Shown here one piece after another: positions 1 to 5,912 of a stretch of 6,812 nucleotides of DNA. A program made the position numbers and the translations under genes. Each line of letters starts with the position of its first letter. Position 1 is the first letter of the stretch. Location: the NCBI GenBank assembly GCA_947653315.1, contig CANTGP010000166.1, positions 1-6,812 on the forward strand. Direction: 5' to 3'. This DNA is from an uncultured Lachnospiraceae bacterium (GTDB lineage: Bacteria > Bacillota > Clostridia > Lachnospirales > Lachnospiraceae). The notes beneath the pieces are model-generated. The model was not told the DNA's origin and did no database searches. It saw nothing but the letters and a program-made list of their open reading frames with translations.

Positions 1-41
1 GGGCACCCGCCAGCTTTGCTGGCATCTTCCTTGGGGTGCCC
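1..41. other. Branched inverted repeat at the window edge (RNA hairpin candidate)
   Basis: Outer arms GGGCACCC (1-8) and GGGTGCCC (34-41) are perfectly complementary and enclose a second perfect hairpin, GCCAGC (9-14), loop TTT, GCTGGC (18-23). A 10-nt unpaired stretch (24-33) remains on one side. On the plus strand no T tract follows, so it does not look like a terminator in that direction. On the minus strand the sequence that would follow lies outside the window, so it could be a second, downstream terminator of the kdu-eda operon, the terminator or leader of the next gene, or a dispersed repeat. The structure itself is clear; its role is not. Confidence 0.5.
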
Positions 42-49
42 GTGTGCAT

Positions 50-87
50 AAAAAACAAAGAAACCGCCGGCACATACCGACGGTTTC
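50..87 (-). terminator. Intrinsic terminator of the kduI-kduD-isomerase-eda operon
   Basis: Read on the minus strand, an 11-bp stem is formed by the arms GAAACCGTCGG (87-77) and CCGGCGGTTTC (70-60), with one G-U wobble and a 6-nt loop. It is followed directly by TTTGTTTTTT (59-50). It starts 24 nt after the eda stop codon (112-114). On the plus strand no T tract follows, so it works in one direction only. This is a textbook Rho-independent terminator and marks eda as the last gene of the operon. Confidence 0.93.
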
Positions 88-111
88 CTTACAGGAAATA
101 TCATAAAACCA

Positions 112-1074
112 CTATTTCTGAACAAGATGAACGGCAAACCCGCCAATCTCATCCTTCAGGTAAATAGCCTTCAAGTTACCCTTATCATCTTTCTTCGCCG
201 TATCCTCGTCGAATACCACGCCCTGCCTCTCCAAATGGTATACGGCACGTTCGATATAATTGGTACCGATGGCAATATGTCCGTTTGCCCCAAGGTAAGG
301 CGTCTTCATCACTTCAATGGCCGTACCCGCAAAAACGGAGCTGCCGCCCGCTTTTTTCGTCATTCCGAAAATGGCTTCAAAAGTACCTGCCGTCTGATCC
401 GCGGAATTTTCGTCCGGTGCATTGATGCCCACATGCCTTAACTCAAAGCCAAGCATCTTATTCACCGCTTCCCTCGTCAGCGCTTCGATTTCATCAAATT
501 TACCCGCCGATACCAAATCTTTCTTCACCATCCAGCTTCCGCCGCATGCCACGATTTTATTAAAATCCAAATAATCTTTCAGATTGTTGGCATTTACGCC
601 GCCGGTAGGCATGAATTTCATTTTCGTATAAGGGGCGCTCATGGCTTTAATCATGTTGATGCCGCCTGCCTGTTCCGCGGGGAAGAATTTCACCACTTCC
701 AGTCCCAGTTCAATCGCCGCTTCCACATCGCTGGGATTTGCGGTTCCCGGAAGAATCGGAACGTTTTTCCCAAGGCAGTACGATACCACTTTCGGATTTA
801 AGCCGGGACTTACGATGAATTTCGCCCCTGCCCCAATGGCACGGTCTACCTGCTCGGTGGTCAGGACCGTTCCCGCGCCAACCAGCATTTCGGGAAATTC
901 CGTTGCCATGACACGGATGGATTCTTCCGCCGCATCCGTCCGGAACGTAACTTCCGCACAGGGAAGCCCGCCTTTGCATAATGCTTCCGCCAACGGTTTT
1001 GCATCCTTTACATCATCCAGCGCGATTACCGGTACGATACCAATTTTACTGATTTCTTCTACTATCGGATTCAT
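112..1074 (-). CDS. eda: KDPG/KHG aldolase fused to a C-terminal VOC (glyoxalase-fold) domain
   Basis: Predicted cytosolic class I aldolase that splits 2-keto-3-deoxy-6-phosphogluconate into pyruvate and glyceraldehyde 3-phosphate (and possibly 4-hydroxy-2-oxoglutarate into pyruvate and glyoxylate). Residues 1 to about 208 form the (beta/alpha)8 aldolase. EVTFRT (41-46) carries the Glu and Arg that match the E. coli Eda active site, GAGTV is at 66-70, SPG at 89-91, the Schiff-base Lys is K129 in VVKFFP, and PTGG (156-159) binds phosphate. Stand-alone Eda proteins are about 210 residues; this one has 320. Residues about 210-320 (from LRHVGINAP to FAVHLVQ) look like one VOC module, with His214, His266 and His316 at positions where VOC enzymes carry metal ligands. 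The ATG at 1074 has AAAGGA 7 nt upstream; the stop is TAG. It is the last gene of the operon, 88 nt after the RpiB-like gene, with the terminator 24 nt beyond. The aldolase call is firm; the role of the VOC part is unknown. Confidence 0.94.
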   Translation of the reverse strand: MNPIVEEISKIGIVPVIALDDVKDAKPLAEALCKGGLPCAEVTFRTDAAEESIRVMATEFPEMLVGAGTVLTTEQVDRAIGAGAKFIVSPGLNPKVVSYCLGKNVPILPGTANPSDVEAAIELGLEVVKFFPAEQAGGINMIKAMSAPYTKMKFMPTGGVNANNLKDYLDFNKIVACGGSWMVKKDLVSAGKFDEIEALTREAVNKMLGFELRHVGINAPDENSADQTAGTFEAIFGMTKKAGGSSVFAGTAIEVMKTPYLGANGHIAIGTNYIERAVYHLERQGVVFDEDTAKKDDKGNLKAIYLKDEIGGFAVHLVQK

Positions 1075-1162
1075 TCTCTCATCCTTTCTGGTCTCTGCTT
1101 TTTCCGCTTCCTTTTCACTATATCTTTATTCCGTTTTATCCGTTTTTCTGCCGCTTACCGGT

Positions 1163-1804
1163 TTATCCTTCCAGGATTTCCTTTACGCAGGCTGCCATTT
1201 TATCGCATTTGCAGTTGGCAAAGAAATATTCTTTGAATTTATCGCCAGCCAATGCGCCTTTTACCAATTCCCTGTCCAGGTTCTTCAGAATGCTTTCCAT
1301 ATCCTGGTGCGTTACCTTCTTCACTTCATCGAGAATTTTCTTATTCCTCTGTTCCGGTACCACCCTTTCCTTCGGATAGCCCTGTCCGCTTTCACCCGTA
1401 AACAGTTTCTCGAAAATATAGGTCAGGTTCAGCTCCGCGCCCCATCCGAATCCTTTTGCAAAAGGAAGCGCGATGGCATTGCCGTCGTTAATCTGCGCAA
1501 ACATATAAGCATCCGAAGGATCCACGATGTGGCCGCAGAGTACGCCGGGAAACGCATTGCATGCCAGCATGGCGCCTTCCCCCGTACCGCATCCCGTCAC
1601 CACGTAATCCGCCGCGCCGGAATTTAAAAGCACTGCGGCAAGAATCCCGTTCTGCACATACGTAAGCTGGTGTTCATCCTCCGCACTGTACATACCGTAA
1701 TTAAATACTTCATGTCCCATGGGCTCCACGACTTTTTTCAGCGTGTCGCATACCATCCCGTTTTTTGCCGCCTGGCTGTTTTCATTTATTAATGCTATTT
1801 TCAT
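1163..1804 (-). CDS. RpiB/LacA/LacB-family isomerase, probable DhuI-type 4-deoxy-5-hexosulose-uronate isomerase
   Basis: A 213-residue cytosolic Rossmann-type isomerase. The family core is visible: GCGTGEG at 71-77 aligns with the RpiB CGTG loop (catalytic Cys72), FPGV follows at 85-88, and NDGNAIALP at 106-114 matches the RpiB HNDxNVLA block. Two things argue against ribose-5-phosphate isomerase: the His before NDxN in RpiB is Ile105 here, and the protein has about 60 extra C-terminal residues (RpiB is about 149 aa), Lys-rich and ending with Cys198, Cys200 and Cys206. Streptococci use an RpiB-family enzyme, DhuI, beside a KduD-like dehydrogenase to isomerise unsaturated uronate; the position between kduD and eda fits that. 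The start at 1804 (MKIALIN) has GAAGGA about 7 nt upstream; a longer frame back to 1882 would overlap kduD and add a non-family N-terminus. The gap from kduD is 22 nt. The family is firm; the DhuI role is inferred from family and context. Confidence 0.87.
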   Translation of the reverse strand: MKIALINENSQAAKNGMVCDTLKKVVEPMGHEVFNYGMYSAEDEHQLTYVQNGILAAVLLNSGAADYVVTGCGTGEGAMLACNAFPGVLCGHIVDPSDAYMFAQINDGNAIALPFAKGFGWGAELNLTYIFEKLFTGESGQGYPKERVVPEQRNKKILDEVKKVTHQDMESILKNLDRELVKGALAGDKFKEYFFANCKCDKMAACVKEILEG

Positions 1805-1826
1805 AGTATATCCTTCTTTCCTTAAA

Positions 1827-2633
1827 TTACTGCGGCTGTTTGCCGATATAAGCAAGGATACCGCCGTCCACGTAAAGAACATGTCCGTTTACGAAATCGG
1901 AAGCGTCGGAAGCAAGGAATACCGCAGGTCCCTGTAAATCTTCCGTTTCACCCCAACGTGCTGCCGGAGTCTTCGCAATAATGAACTGGTCAAAAGGATG
2001 TTTGGAGCCATCCGGCTGCACTTCCCTAAGGGGAGCCGTTTGGGGTGTTGCAATATAGCCGGGGCCGATGCCGTTGCACTGGATGTTGAATTCGCCGTAT
2101 TCGGATGCGATGTTCCTTGTCAGCATCTTTAAACCGCCCTTAGCCGCCGCATATGCGGATACGGTTTCACGTCCCAGCTCGCTCATCATGGAGCAGATGT
2201 TAATAATCTTGCCGTGGCCTTTTTTAATCATGCTGGGGATAACCGCTTTGGATACGATGAACGGTGCATTTAAGTCAACGTCGATTACCTGGCGGAACTC
2301 TGCCGCCGTCATTTCACACATGGGGATACGTTTGATAATCCCTGCATTGTTTACAAGGATGTCAACCACGCCCACTTCCTTCTCAATCTGTGCCACCGTA
2401 GCCTGCACCTGTTCCTCATTGGTTACGTCGCATACATAACCGTGCGCCTTAATGCCTTTTTCCCCGTAAGCAGCGATGCCCTTATCCACCAATTCCTGCT
2501 TAATGTCGTTAAATACGATGGTTGCGCCGGCTTCCGCATATGCGCTCGCAATCGCAAACCCGATTCCGTAGGATGCCCCCGTTACCCATGCCACTTTGCC
2601 TTCCAGTGAAAACTTCTTCATAAAATCGCTCAT
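1827..2633 (-). CDS. kduD: 2-dehydro-3-deoxy-D-gluconate 5-dehydrogenase (SDR family)
   Basis: A 268-residue classical short-chain dehydrogenase/reductase, cytosolic, expected to reduce 2,5-diketo-3-deoxygluconate to 2-keto-3-deoxygluconate with NAD(P)H. Visible motifs are the nucleotide-binding TGASYGIG (18-25), CDV around 68-70 (adenine-ring contact), NNAG (95-98), the catalytic Ser148, Tyr161 and Lys165 (YxxxK), PGYIATP (191-197) and a C-terminal VDGG (255-258). There is no signal peptide or membrane segment. The ATG at 2633 has AGAAGGAGAAGGA just upstream; an in-frame ATG four codons later is poorly spaced. It lies 59 nt after kduI and 22 nt before the RpiB-like gene, so all are probably co-transcribed. 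Gluconate 5-dehydrogenase and streptococcal DhuD belong to the same subfamily and cannot be told apart by motif alone; the adjacent kduI favours KduD. Confidence 0.93.
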   Translation of the reverse strand: MSDFMKKFSLEGKVAWVTGASYGIGFAIASAYAEAGATIVFNDIKQELVDKGIAAYGEKGIKAHGYVCDVTNEEQVQATVAQIEKEVGVVDILVNNAGIIKRIPMCEMTAAEFRQVIDVDLNAPFIVSKAVIPSMIKKGHGKIINICSMMSELGRETVSAYAAAKGGLKMLTRNIASEYGEFNIQCNGIGPGYIATPQTAPLREVQPDGSKHPFDQFIIAKTPAARWGETEDLQGPAVFLASDASDFVNGHVLYVDGGILAYIGKQPQ

Positions 2634-2692
2634 CGTTCCTTCTCCTTCTCATTTTGTTTTGTTTTTACGCTTCATTTTTTATTGACTGAAAA

Positions 2693-3556
2693 CTACATCA
2701 AATCCTTCATTGCCACGCCGTCCATGTCGTCAAAGTCCTGGTTCTCCCCGACCATCCCCCAAATAAAGGTATAAGCCCTGGAACCACAGCCCGAATGGAT
2801 GGACCAGCTCGGTGAAATGACCGCTTCCTCATTCCGCATCACGATATGCCTTGTTTCGTCCGGTTCCCCCATATAATGCATGACGAAAGCATCCTCCGGC
2901 ATTTCAAAATAAAGATATACCTCCATACGTCTGTCATGGGTATGGCAGGGCATGGTATTCCATACGCTTCCCGGCTCCAGTTTCGTCATTCCCATCACCA
3001 ACTGGCAGCTTTCCACCTGTCCCGGAAGGATGTACTTGCAGATGACCCTGTGGTTTGCATCCTCCAGGGAACCGAGTTCCACTTTATTCTCATCCTTCAC
3101 GATAACCACATCGTCTTCCGGCGTGCCGTTCGGTTTAATCAGGACCGTGGGATACGTCTTATGCGCCGGGGCGCTGTTGATATAAAACTTCGCCGGATTG
3201 GAGCCGTCCTTGCTTTCAAAGCTGATATCCTTCGCACCCATTCCGATGTACATCCCTTCCTTGAACGCCACGTCGTATTTCTTCCCGTCAATGGTAACGA
3301 TACCTGCACCGCCGATGTTAATCACGCCCATTTCCCGCCTCTGCAGGAAATATTCCGCACGCAATTCGTCGCCCGTCGTTAATACAAGCGCCTTGGATAC
3401 CGGTGTCGCCGCCCCCGTAATGATGCGGTCGATATGGCTGTATACCAGTTTGATCTCATCCGCCGTAAATAACCCCTGGATTAAAAATTCTTCCCTCAGT
3501 CTCTCGGTGGTATAATGCTTCACATCCCTGGGTGAAGCTGCCGTCCTAAGTTCCAC
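2693..3556 (-). CDS. kduI: 5-dehydro-4-deoxy-D-glucuronate isomerase (cupin fold)
   Basis: Zinc-dependent cytosolic isomerase that turns 5-keto-4-deoxyuronate (DKI), the spontaneous product of unsaturated uronate from pectate or glycosaminoglycan lysis, into 2,5-diketo-3-deoxygluconate (DKII). At 287 residues it matches the usual size (E. coli 278). The metal site is intact: His205, His207, Glu212 and His254, the same 2-5-42 spacing as the four E. coli KduI ligands. Family blocks include GVINIGGAG (77-85), NTMPCHTHDRRMEVY (200-214), ISPSWSIHSG (247-256) and FIWGMVGENQ (264-273). The start is GTG at 3556, with AAGG 8 nt upstream; no in-frame ATG fits and the N-terminus aligns with the family from this point. 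It is the first gene of the operon, divergent from the AraC-type regulator, so its expression probably sets that of kduD, the RpiB-like gene and eda. Confidence 0.96.
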   Translation of the reverse strand: MELRTAASPRDVKHYTTERLREEFLIQGLFTADEIKLVYSHIDRIITGAATPVSKALVLTTGDELRAEYFLQRREMGVINIGGAGIVTIDGKKYDVAFKEGMYIGMGAKDISFESKDGSNPAKFYINSAPAHKTYPTVLIKPNGTPEDDVVIVKDENKVELGSLEDANHRVICKYILPGQVESCQLVMGMTKLEPGSVWNTMPCHTHDRRMEVYLYFEMPEDAFVMHYMGEPDETRHIVMRNEEAVISPSWSIHSGCGSRAYTFIWGMVGENQDFDDMDGVAMKDLM

Positions 3557-3618
3557 TTGCCATCCCTTCCTTTCTGAAATATCCTTCTTGGAAATTTTTA
3601 TGAAATCCCTTTCTTTTA

Positions 3619-3638
3619 TATGATATCATAACATATCA
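3619..3638. promoter_or_regulatory. Palindromic cluster over the kdu -10, possible operator
   Basis: A perfect 12-bp palindrome TATGATATCATA (3619-3630) overlaps a second inverted pair, TGATAT (3621-3626) and ATATCA (3633-3638), 6 bp apart. The cluster covers the candidate kdu -10 region, so a protein bound here would compete with RNA polymerase. AT-rich DNA makes short palindromes common, and AraC-family sites are more often direct repeats, so a role as operator is only a possibility. Confidence 0.25.
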
Positions 3639-3648
3639 GTTATTCCAA
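3620..3648 (-). promoter_or_regulatory. Candidate sigma-A-type promoter of the kdu operon
   Basis: On the minus strand a -35-like TTGGAA (3648-3643) is followed after 17 bp by a -10-like TATCAT (3625-3620), predicting a start near 3613 and a leader of about 57 nt before the kduI GTG. Each box has about two mismatches to consensus, which suits a promoter that needs an activator. The -10 lies inside the palindrome TATGATATCATA (3619-3630). Confidence 0.5.
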
Positions 3649-3673
3649 TTCCTGTTTTATTTTTTCACAAATA

Positions 3674-3702
3674 TTGCAAATTATGAACAGACGTTATATA
3701 AT
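3674..3702 (+). promoter_or_regulatory. Sigma-A-type promoter of the AraC-family regulator gene
   Basis: TTGCAA (3674-3679) and a consensus TATAAT (3697-3702) are separated by exactly 17 bp. The predicted start is near 3709, giving a leader of about 89 nt before the ATG at 3798. It is the best-matching promoter in the window and points to steady regulator expression unless blocked at the cre-like site downstream. Confidence 0.75.
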
Positions 3703-3720
3703 GTATTTACGGCATTGTAT

Positions 3721-3734
3721 TGTAAGCGCTTTTA
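3721..3734. promoter_or_regulatory. cre-like site (CcpA catabolite-response element)
   Basis: TGTAAGCGCTTTTA matches the Gram-positive cre consensus TGWAANCGNTNWCA at all but one fixed position, with the perfect core AAGCGCTT at 3724-3731. It begins about 12 nt after the predicted transcription start of the regulator gene, where bound CcpA typically acts as a roadblock or blocks initiation. It is also about 110 bp upstream of the predicted kdu start. The likely result is lower regulator, and so lower kdu expression when preferred sugars are present. Confidence 0.65.
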
Positions 3735-3797
3735 TGGTAATATAACCAGTAAATTAAATGTTTTTGAAGATGATTTAAGAAAGGAAATGGTAGATTT

Positions 3798-4655
3798 ATG
3801 AAAGAGTTTACATCGTGCCGTCTGGCAACCCAGTACTGTATCGACAACAAATATTTCGCGGTTGCACATCTGTACAAAGACGACAAACCCATGGATATGC
3901 ATATCCATGACTGTTATGAAATCTACTATTCCATATCGGGCGGCAAACAGTTTTTAATCGATAACCGTTTTTACGATATTGAGCCGGGCGACATATTTTT
4001 CATTAACCAGTATGAAAGCCATTATCTGACACAGGTGGACACCGGGCTGCATGAAAGAATCGTAATTTCCATTTTCCCCGATTACCTCCAGTCGCTTTCT
4101 TCCACGGAAACGGATTTAAGCCATTGTTTCACCTACCGCGAAGACGGGGTGCCCCATAAGCTCCATTTCGATGCGGAAATGAGCAAACGCTTCATTTACC
4201 TCATCCACAAAATTACGGATACCAACGGTTTCGGCAGCGACCTGACGGAGCGGTGCGCCTTTACGGAGCTTATGGTATTCTTAAACAAAACCTTTTACCA
4301 AAACGGCCACAGCGTACCGGCGGAGATTCCCGTCACCAACCACGCCCAGGTAGACGATATCCTGACCTACATTAACCGCCACATTTCCGAAGAACTGACT
4401 TTGGATGCCTTATCGGCCCATTTTTACTTAAGCAGCTCCTACCTGTGCCGTATTTTCAAATCCACCACCGGCACTACCATCAACAAATACATCACGGCAC
4501 GCCGGATTACCATTGCAAAGGCGCTTTTAAACGAAGGGTTTTCGGTGACGGAAGCATGTGAAAAATGCGGTTTTAACGATTACAGCAATTTTCTGAAAGC
4601 ATTTACAAAGGCAGTCGGGATATCGCCGAAGAAATATGCGCAGTTTAATACGTAA
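3798..4655 (+). CDS. AraC-family transcriptional regulator with N-terminal cupin domain
   Basis: A 285-residue DNA-binding regulator. Residues about 20-100 form an AraC-type cupin sensor domain: HIHDCYEIYY (35-44) gives the His and Glu of the first cupin motif, and IEPGDIFFIN (61-70) the second. Residues about 185-283 form the AraC/XylS DNA-binding domain with two helix-turn-helix units, about 200-222 (LTLDALSAHFYLSSSYLCRIFK region) and about 249-271 (ending in the conserved F-N-D-x-S-x-F block at 259-265), then GISPKKY (274-280). The ATG at 3798 follows AAGGAA with a rather long spacer of about 11 nt; the N-terminus reads as typical of the family. The gene is divergent from kduI across 241 bp, so it probably activates the kdu operon on sensing a uronate intermediate and may regulate itself; ligand and sign are inferred. 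Its stop is 4 bp from that of the convergent permease gene. Confidence 0.92.
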   Translation: MKEFTSCRLATQYCIDNKYFAVAHLYKDDKPMDMHIHDCYEIYYSISGGKQFLIDNRFYDIEPGDIFFINQYESHYLTQVDTGLHERIVISIFPDYLQSLSSTETDLSHCFTYREDGVPHKLHFDAEMSKRFIYLIHKITDTNGFGSDLTERCAFTELMVFLNKTFYQNGHSVPAEIPVTNHAQVDDILTYINRHISEELTLDALSAHFYLSSSYLCRIFKSTTGTTINKYITARRITIAKALLNEGFSVTEACEKCGFNDYSNFLKAFTKAVGISPKKYAQFNT

Positions 4656-4659
4656 ACCG

Positions 4660-5907
4660 TCATCCCTCCGTATGTTTGGAATAGGAATCCACCGCCAAAA
4701 ATGCAAACAGGGGGATTTCCACCAAATATGCGGCAATCATTCCATGGGGCAGCCATACCGCAAAATTCCCGATATTCCAAAAAGTAAAATCAATGGCGGC
4801 ATATAAGATATTCGTCTGCAATCCCACTCCCCCCGACGGAAGAATACCGTAAATCCATTTACCGGCTTCCGCAGGCAAAGCCATGTAGACAATCATGGGC
4901 AGAATCACAAACAGGAGCGCCACGGACAGGGAAAGCGCCACATTTTTGCACTTTGTGGAGAGAAAAAGCGTAAAACATACCGTTGCCAGCAGGCAGAGCC
5001 ATCCCGAAACCGCAACAAAAATCTGCAACTGCCCGATGTCCATGTTTGGCAGGTTTACGACAGAGTACAGCATTTGCATGGAAGTTTCCGCACATTCCCA
5101 GCCGTAAAGGCTGTCCGTCACCACAATATAAACCACGGCGCAGACCGCAAACATCATTCCGCAAATCAAGAGTGCGGATACTATTTTTACCACGGCAAAT
5201 TTTTTCTTTCCGTATTTCGTACAGCGCAGGATATCATCCGCCCCCGTTTGGTAATCGGAAGCAAAAACCGGGGCGGCGATTACCGTACAAAACAGCACAG
5301 CCAAAAAGGAAAGGAGTACCTGGTAATCCATGGAATCTCTGTCGAATCCCGGAAAAAGCCGATACGGCGTTTCCACCCTTTGATAGAGGTTTACCGCCGC
5401 ATTTTGCGCGGCAGGATATTTTTCCTGTTCCTGTTTCATCAGGAAAACGATCCGTTTTCCGCACACGCCGTAAAAATCCCCGATTTCTTCCGGGTTAATT
5501 TCCGCCAAGGAAGGCGCCACGCCCGTATCCGGGTCTGCAAATGCCTCCCTTACGCCGTGCAGCAGCGGAGCATATGGCAGGATTTCTTCCCCATACACGC
5601 CGTCCGGCAGGTCATAGGAATTTTCCACACCGTATTTTTTCAGGCACGTCTGGTATTTTTCCACTGCCTGCCGCACTTTCTCCGGAGTAACGATGCCTGC
5701 GGCATCCGCCTGCAAGTCTTTTTCGTATCGGATGGATGCCAGCCCGGTTAACTCCACTTTGTTTCCGTCTGCATCCGTATAGCTGTTATAGGAAAAAGTG
5801 GTGGGCAGCCACGCCATGACAAACGAAAGCAGGAAAGCGGCAATTAACAGGACAACCGTCATCCTGGTTTTCAGTATTCTTTTCATCTCCAGTTTCAACA
5901 AACGCAT
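4660..5907 (-). CDS. ABC-2 type transporter permease subunit
   Basis: A 415-residue integral membrane protein. Hydrophobic segments fall at about 17-35, 197-216, 240-264, 294-316, 322-343 and 387-406, the six-helix plan of ABC-2 permeases. A hydrophilic region of about 160 residues (36-196) separates the first two and is probably extracytoplasmic. After the second segment, FASDYQTGADD (215-225) and GKKKFAVVKI (233-242) match the conserved cytoplasmic stretch of this family, where permease meets ATPase. The N-terminus is basic (K5, K9, R10, K13, R15), consistent with the inside-positive rule. The ATG at 5907 has AGGAGG 8 nt upstream, lying across the end of the ATPase gene. The substrate cannot be read from the sequence; relatives export drugs, antimicrobial peptides or other small molecules. 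Nothing links it to the kdu operon other than position. Confidence 0.88.
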   Translation of the reverse strand: MRLLKLEMKRILKTRMTVVLLIAAFLLSFVMAWLPTTFSYNSYTDADGNKVELTGLASIRYEKDLQADAAGIVTPEKVRQAVEKYQTCLKKYGVENSYDLPDGVYGEEILPYAPLLHGVREAFADPDTGVAPSLAEINPEEIGDFYGVCGKRIVFLMKQEQEKYPAAQNAAVNLYQRVETPYRLFPGFDRDSMDYQVLLSFLAVLFCTVIAAPVFASDYQTGADDILRCTKYGKKKFAVVKIVSALLICGMMFAVCAVVYIVVTDSLYGWECAETSMQMLYSVVNLPNMDIGQLQIFVAVSGWLCLLATVCFTLFLSTKCKNVALSLSVALLFVILPMIVYMALPAEAGKWIYGILPSGGVGLQTNILYAAIDFTFWNIGNFAVWLPHGMIAAYLVEIPLFAFLAVDSYSKHTEG

Positions 5908-5912
5908 GTCTT

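Noticed and set aside
1075..1162. A possible internal terminator or promoter in the 88-bp gap before eda
   Set aside because: No stable stem with a T tract and no convincing -35/-10 pair was seen on the minus strand, only purine-rich leader sequence, so eda is kept in the operon.
641..1627. A 328-codon open frame on the plus strand
   Set aside because: It lies wholly antisense to eda and the RpiB-like gene, both with clear family motifs and ribosome binding sites. Its translation is low-complexity, rich in Ser, Phe and Ala, and shows no recognisable domain.
1805..1882. A 26-codon N-terminal extension of the RpiB-like gene
   Set aside because: It would overlap the end of kduD, and the extra residues do not resemble the family. 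The internal ATG at 1804 has a proper Shine-Dalgarno site and begins the conserved Rossmann strand.
2846..3382. A 178-codon plus-strand open frame over kduI
   Set aside because: It is antisense to a kduI gene with a complete zinc site; no family features are visible in its translation.
3546..3563. Mini-frames of 3 to 5 codons overlapping the starts of kduI (here), eda (1071-1082) and the regulator gene (3787-3800), suggesting translational control
   Set aside because: In each the ATG abuts the Shine-Dalgarno purines with almost no spacer, so it is unlikely to be used. The pattern follows simply from GGATG- or GGAAATG-like bases in strong ribosome binding sites.
3735..3748. TGGT-AATATA-ACCA near-palindrome in the regulator leader as an operator
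   Set aside because: The arms are only 4 bp around an AT-rich centre, and no second copy was found in the control region; chance is a sufficient explanation.
5074..5751. A 225-codon plus-strand open frame, with similar ones at 4983-5498 and 5798-6406
   Set aside because: All are antisense to the ABC permease or ATPase, have no clear ribosome binding site, and give Arg/His/Pro-rich translations typical of shadow frames.
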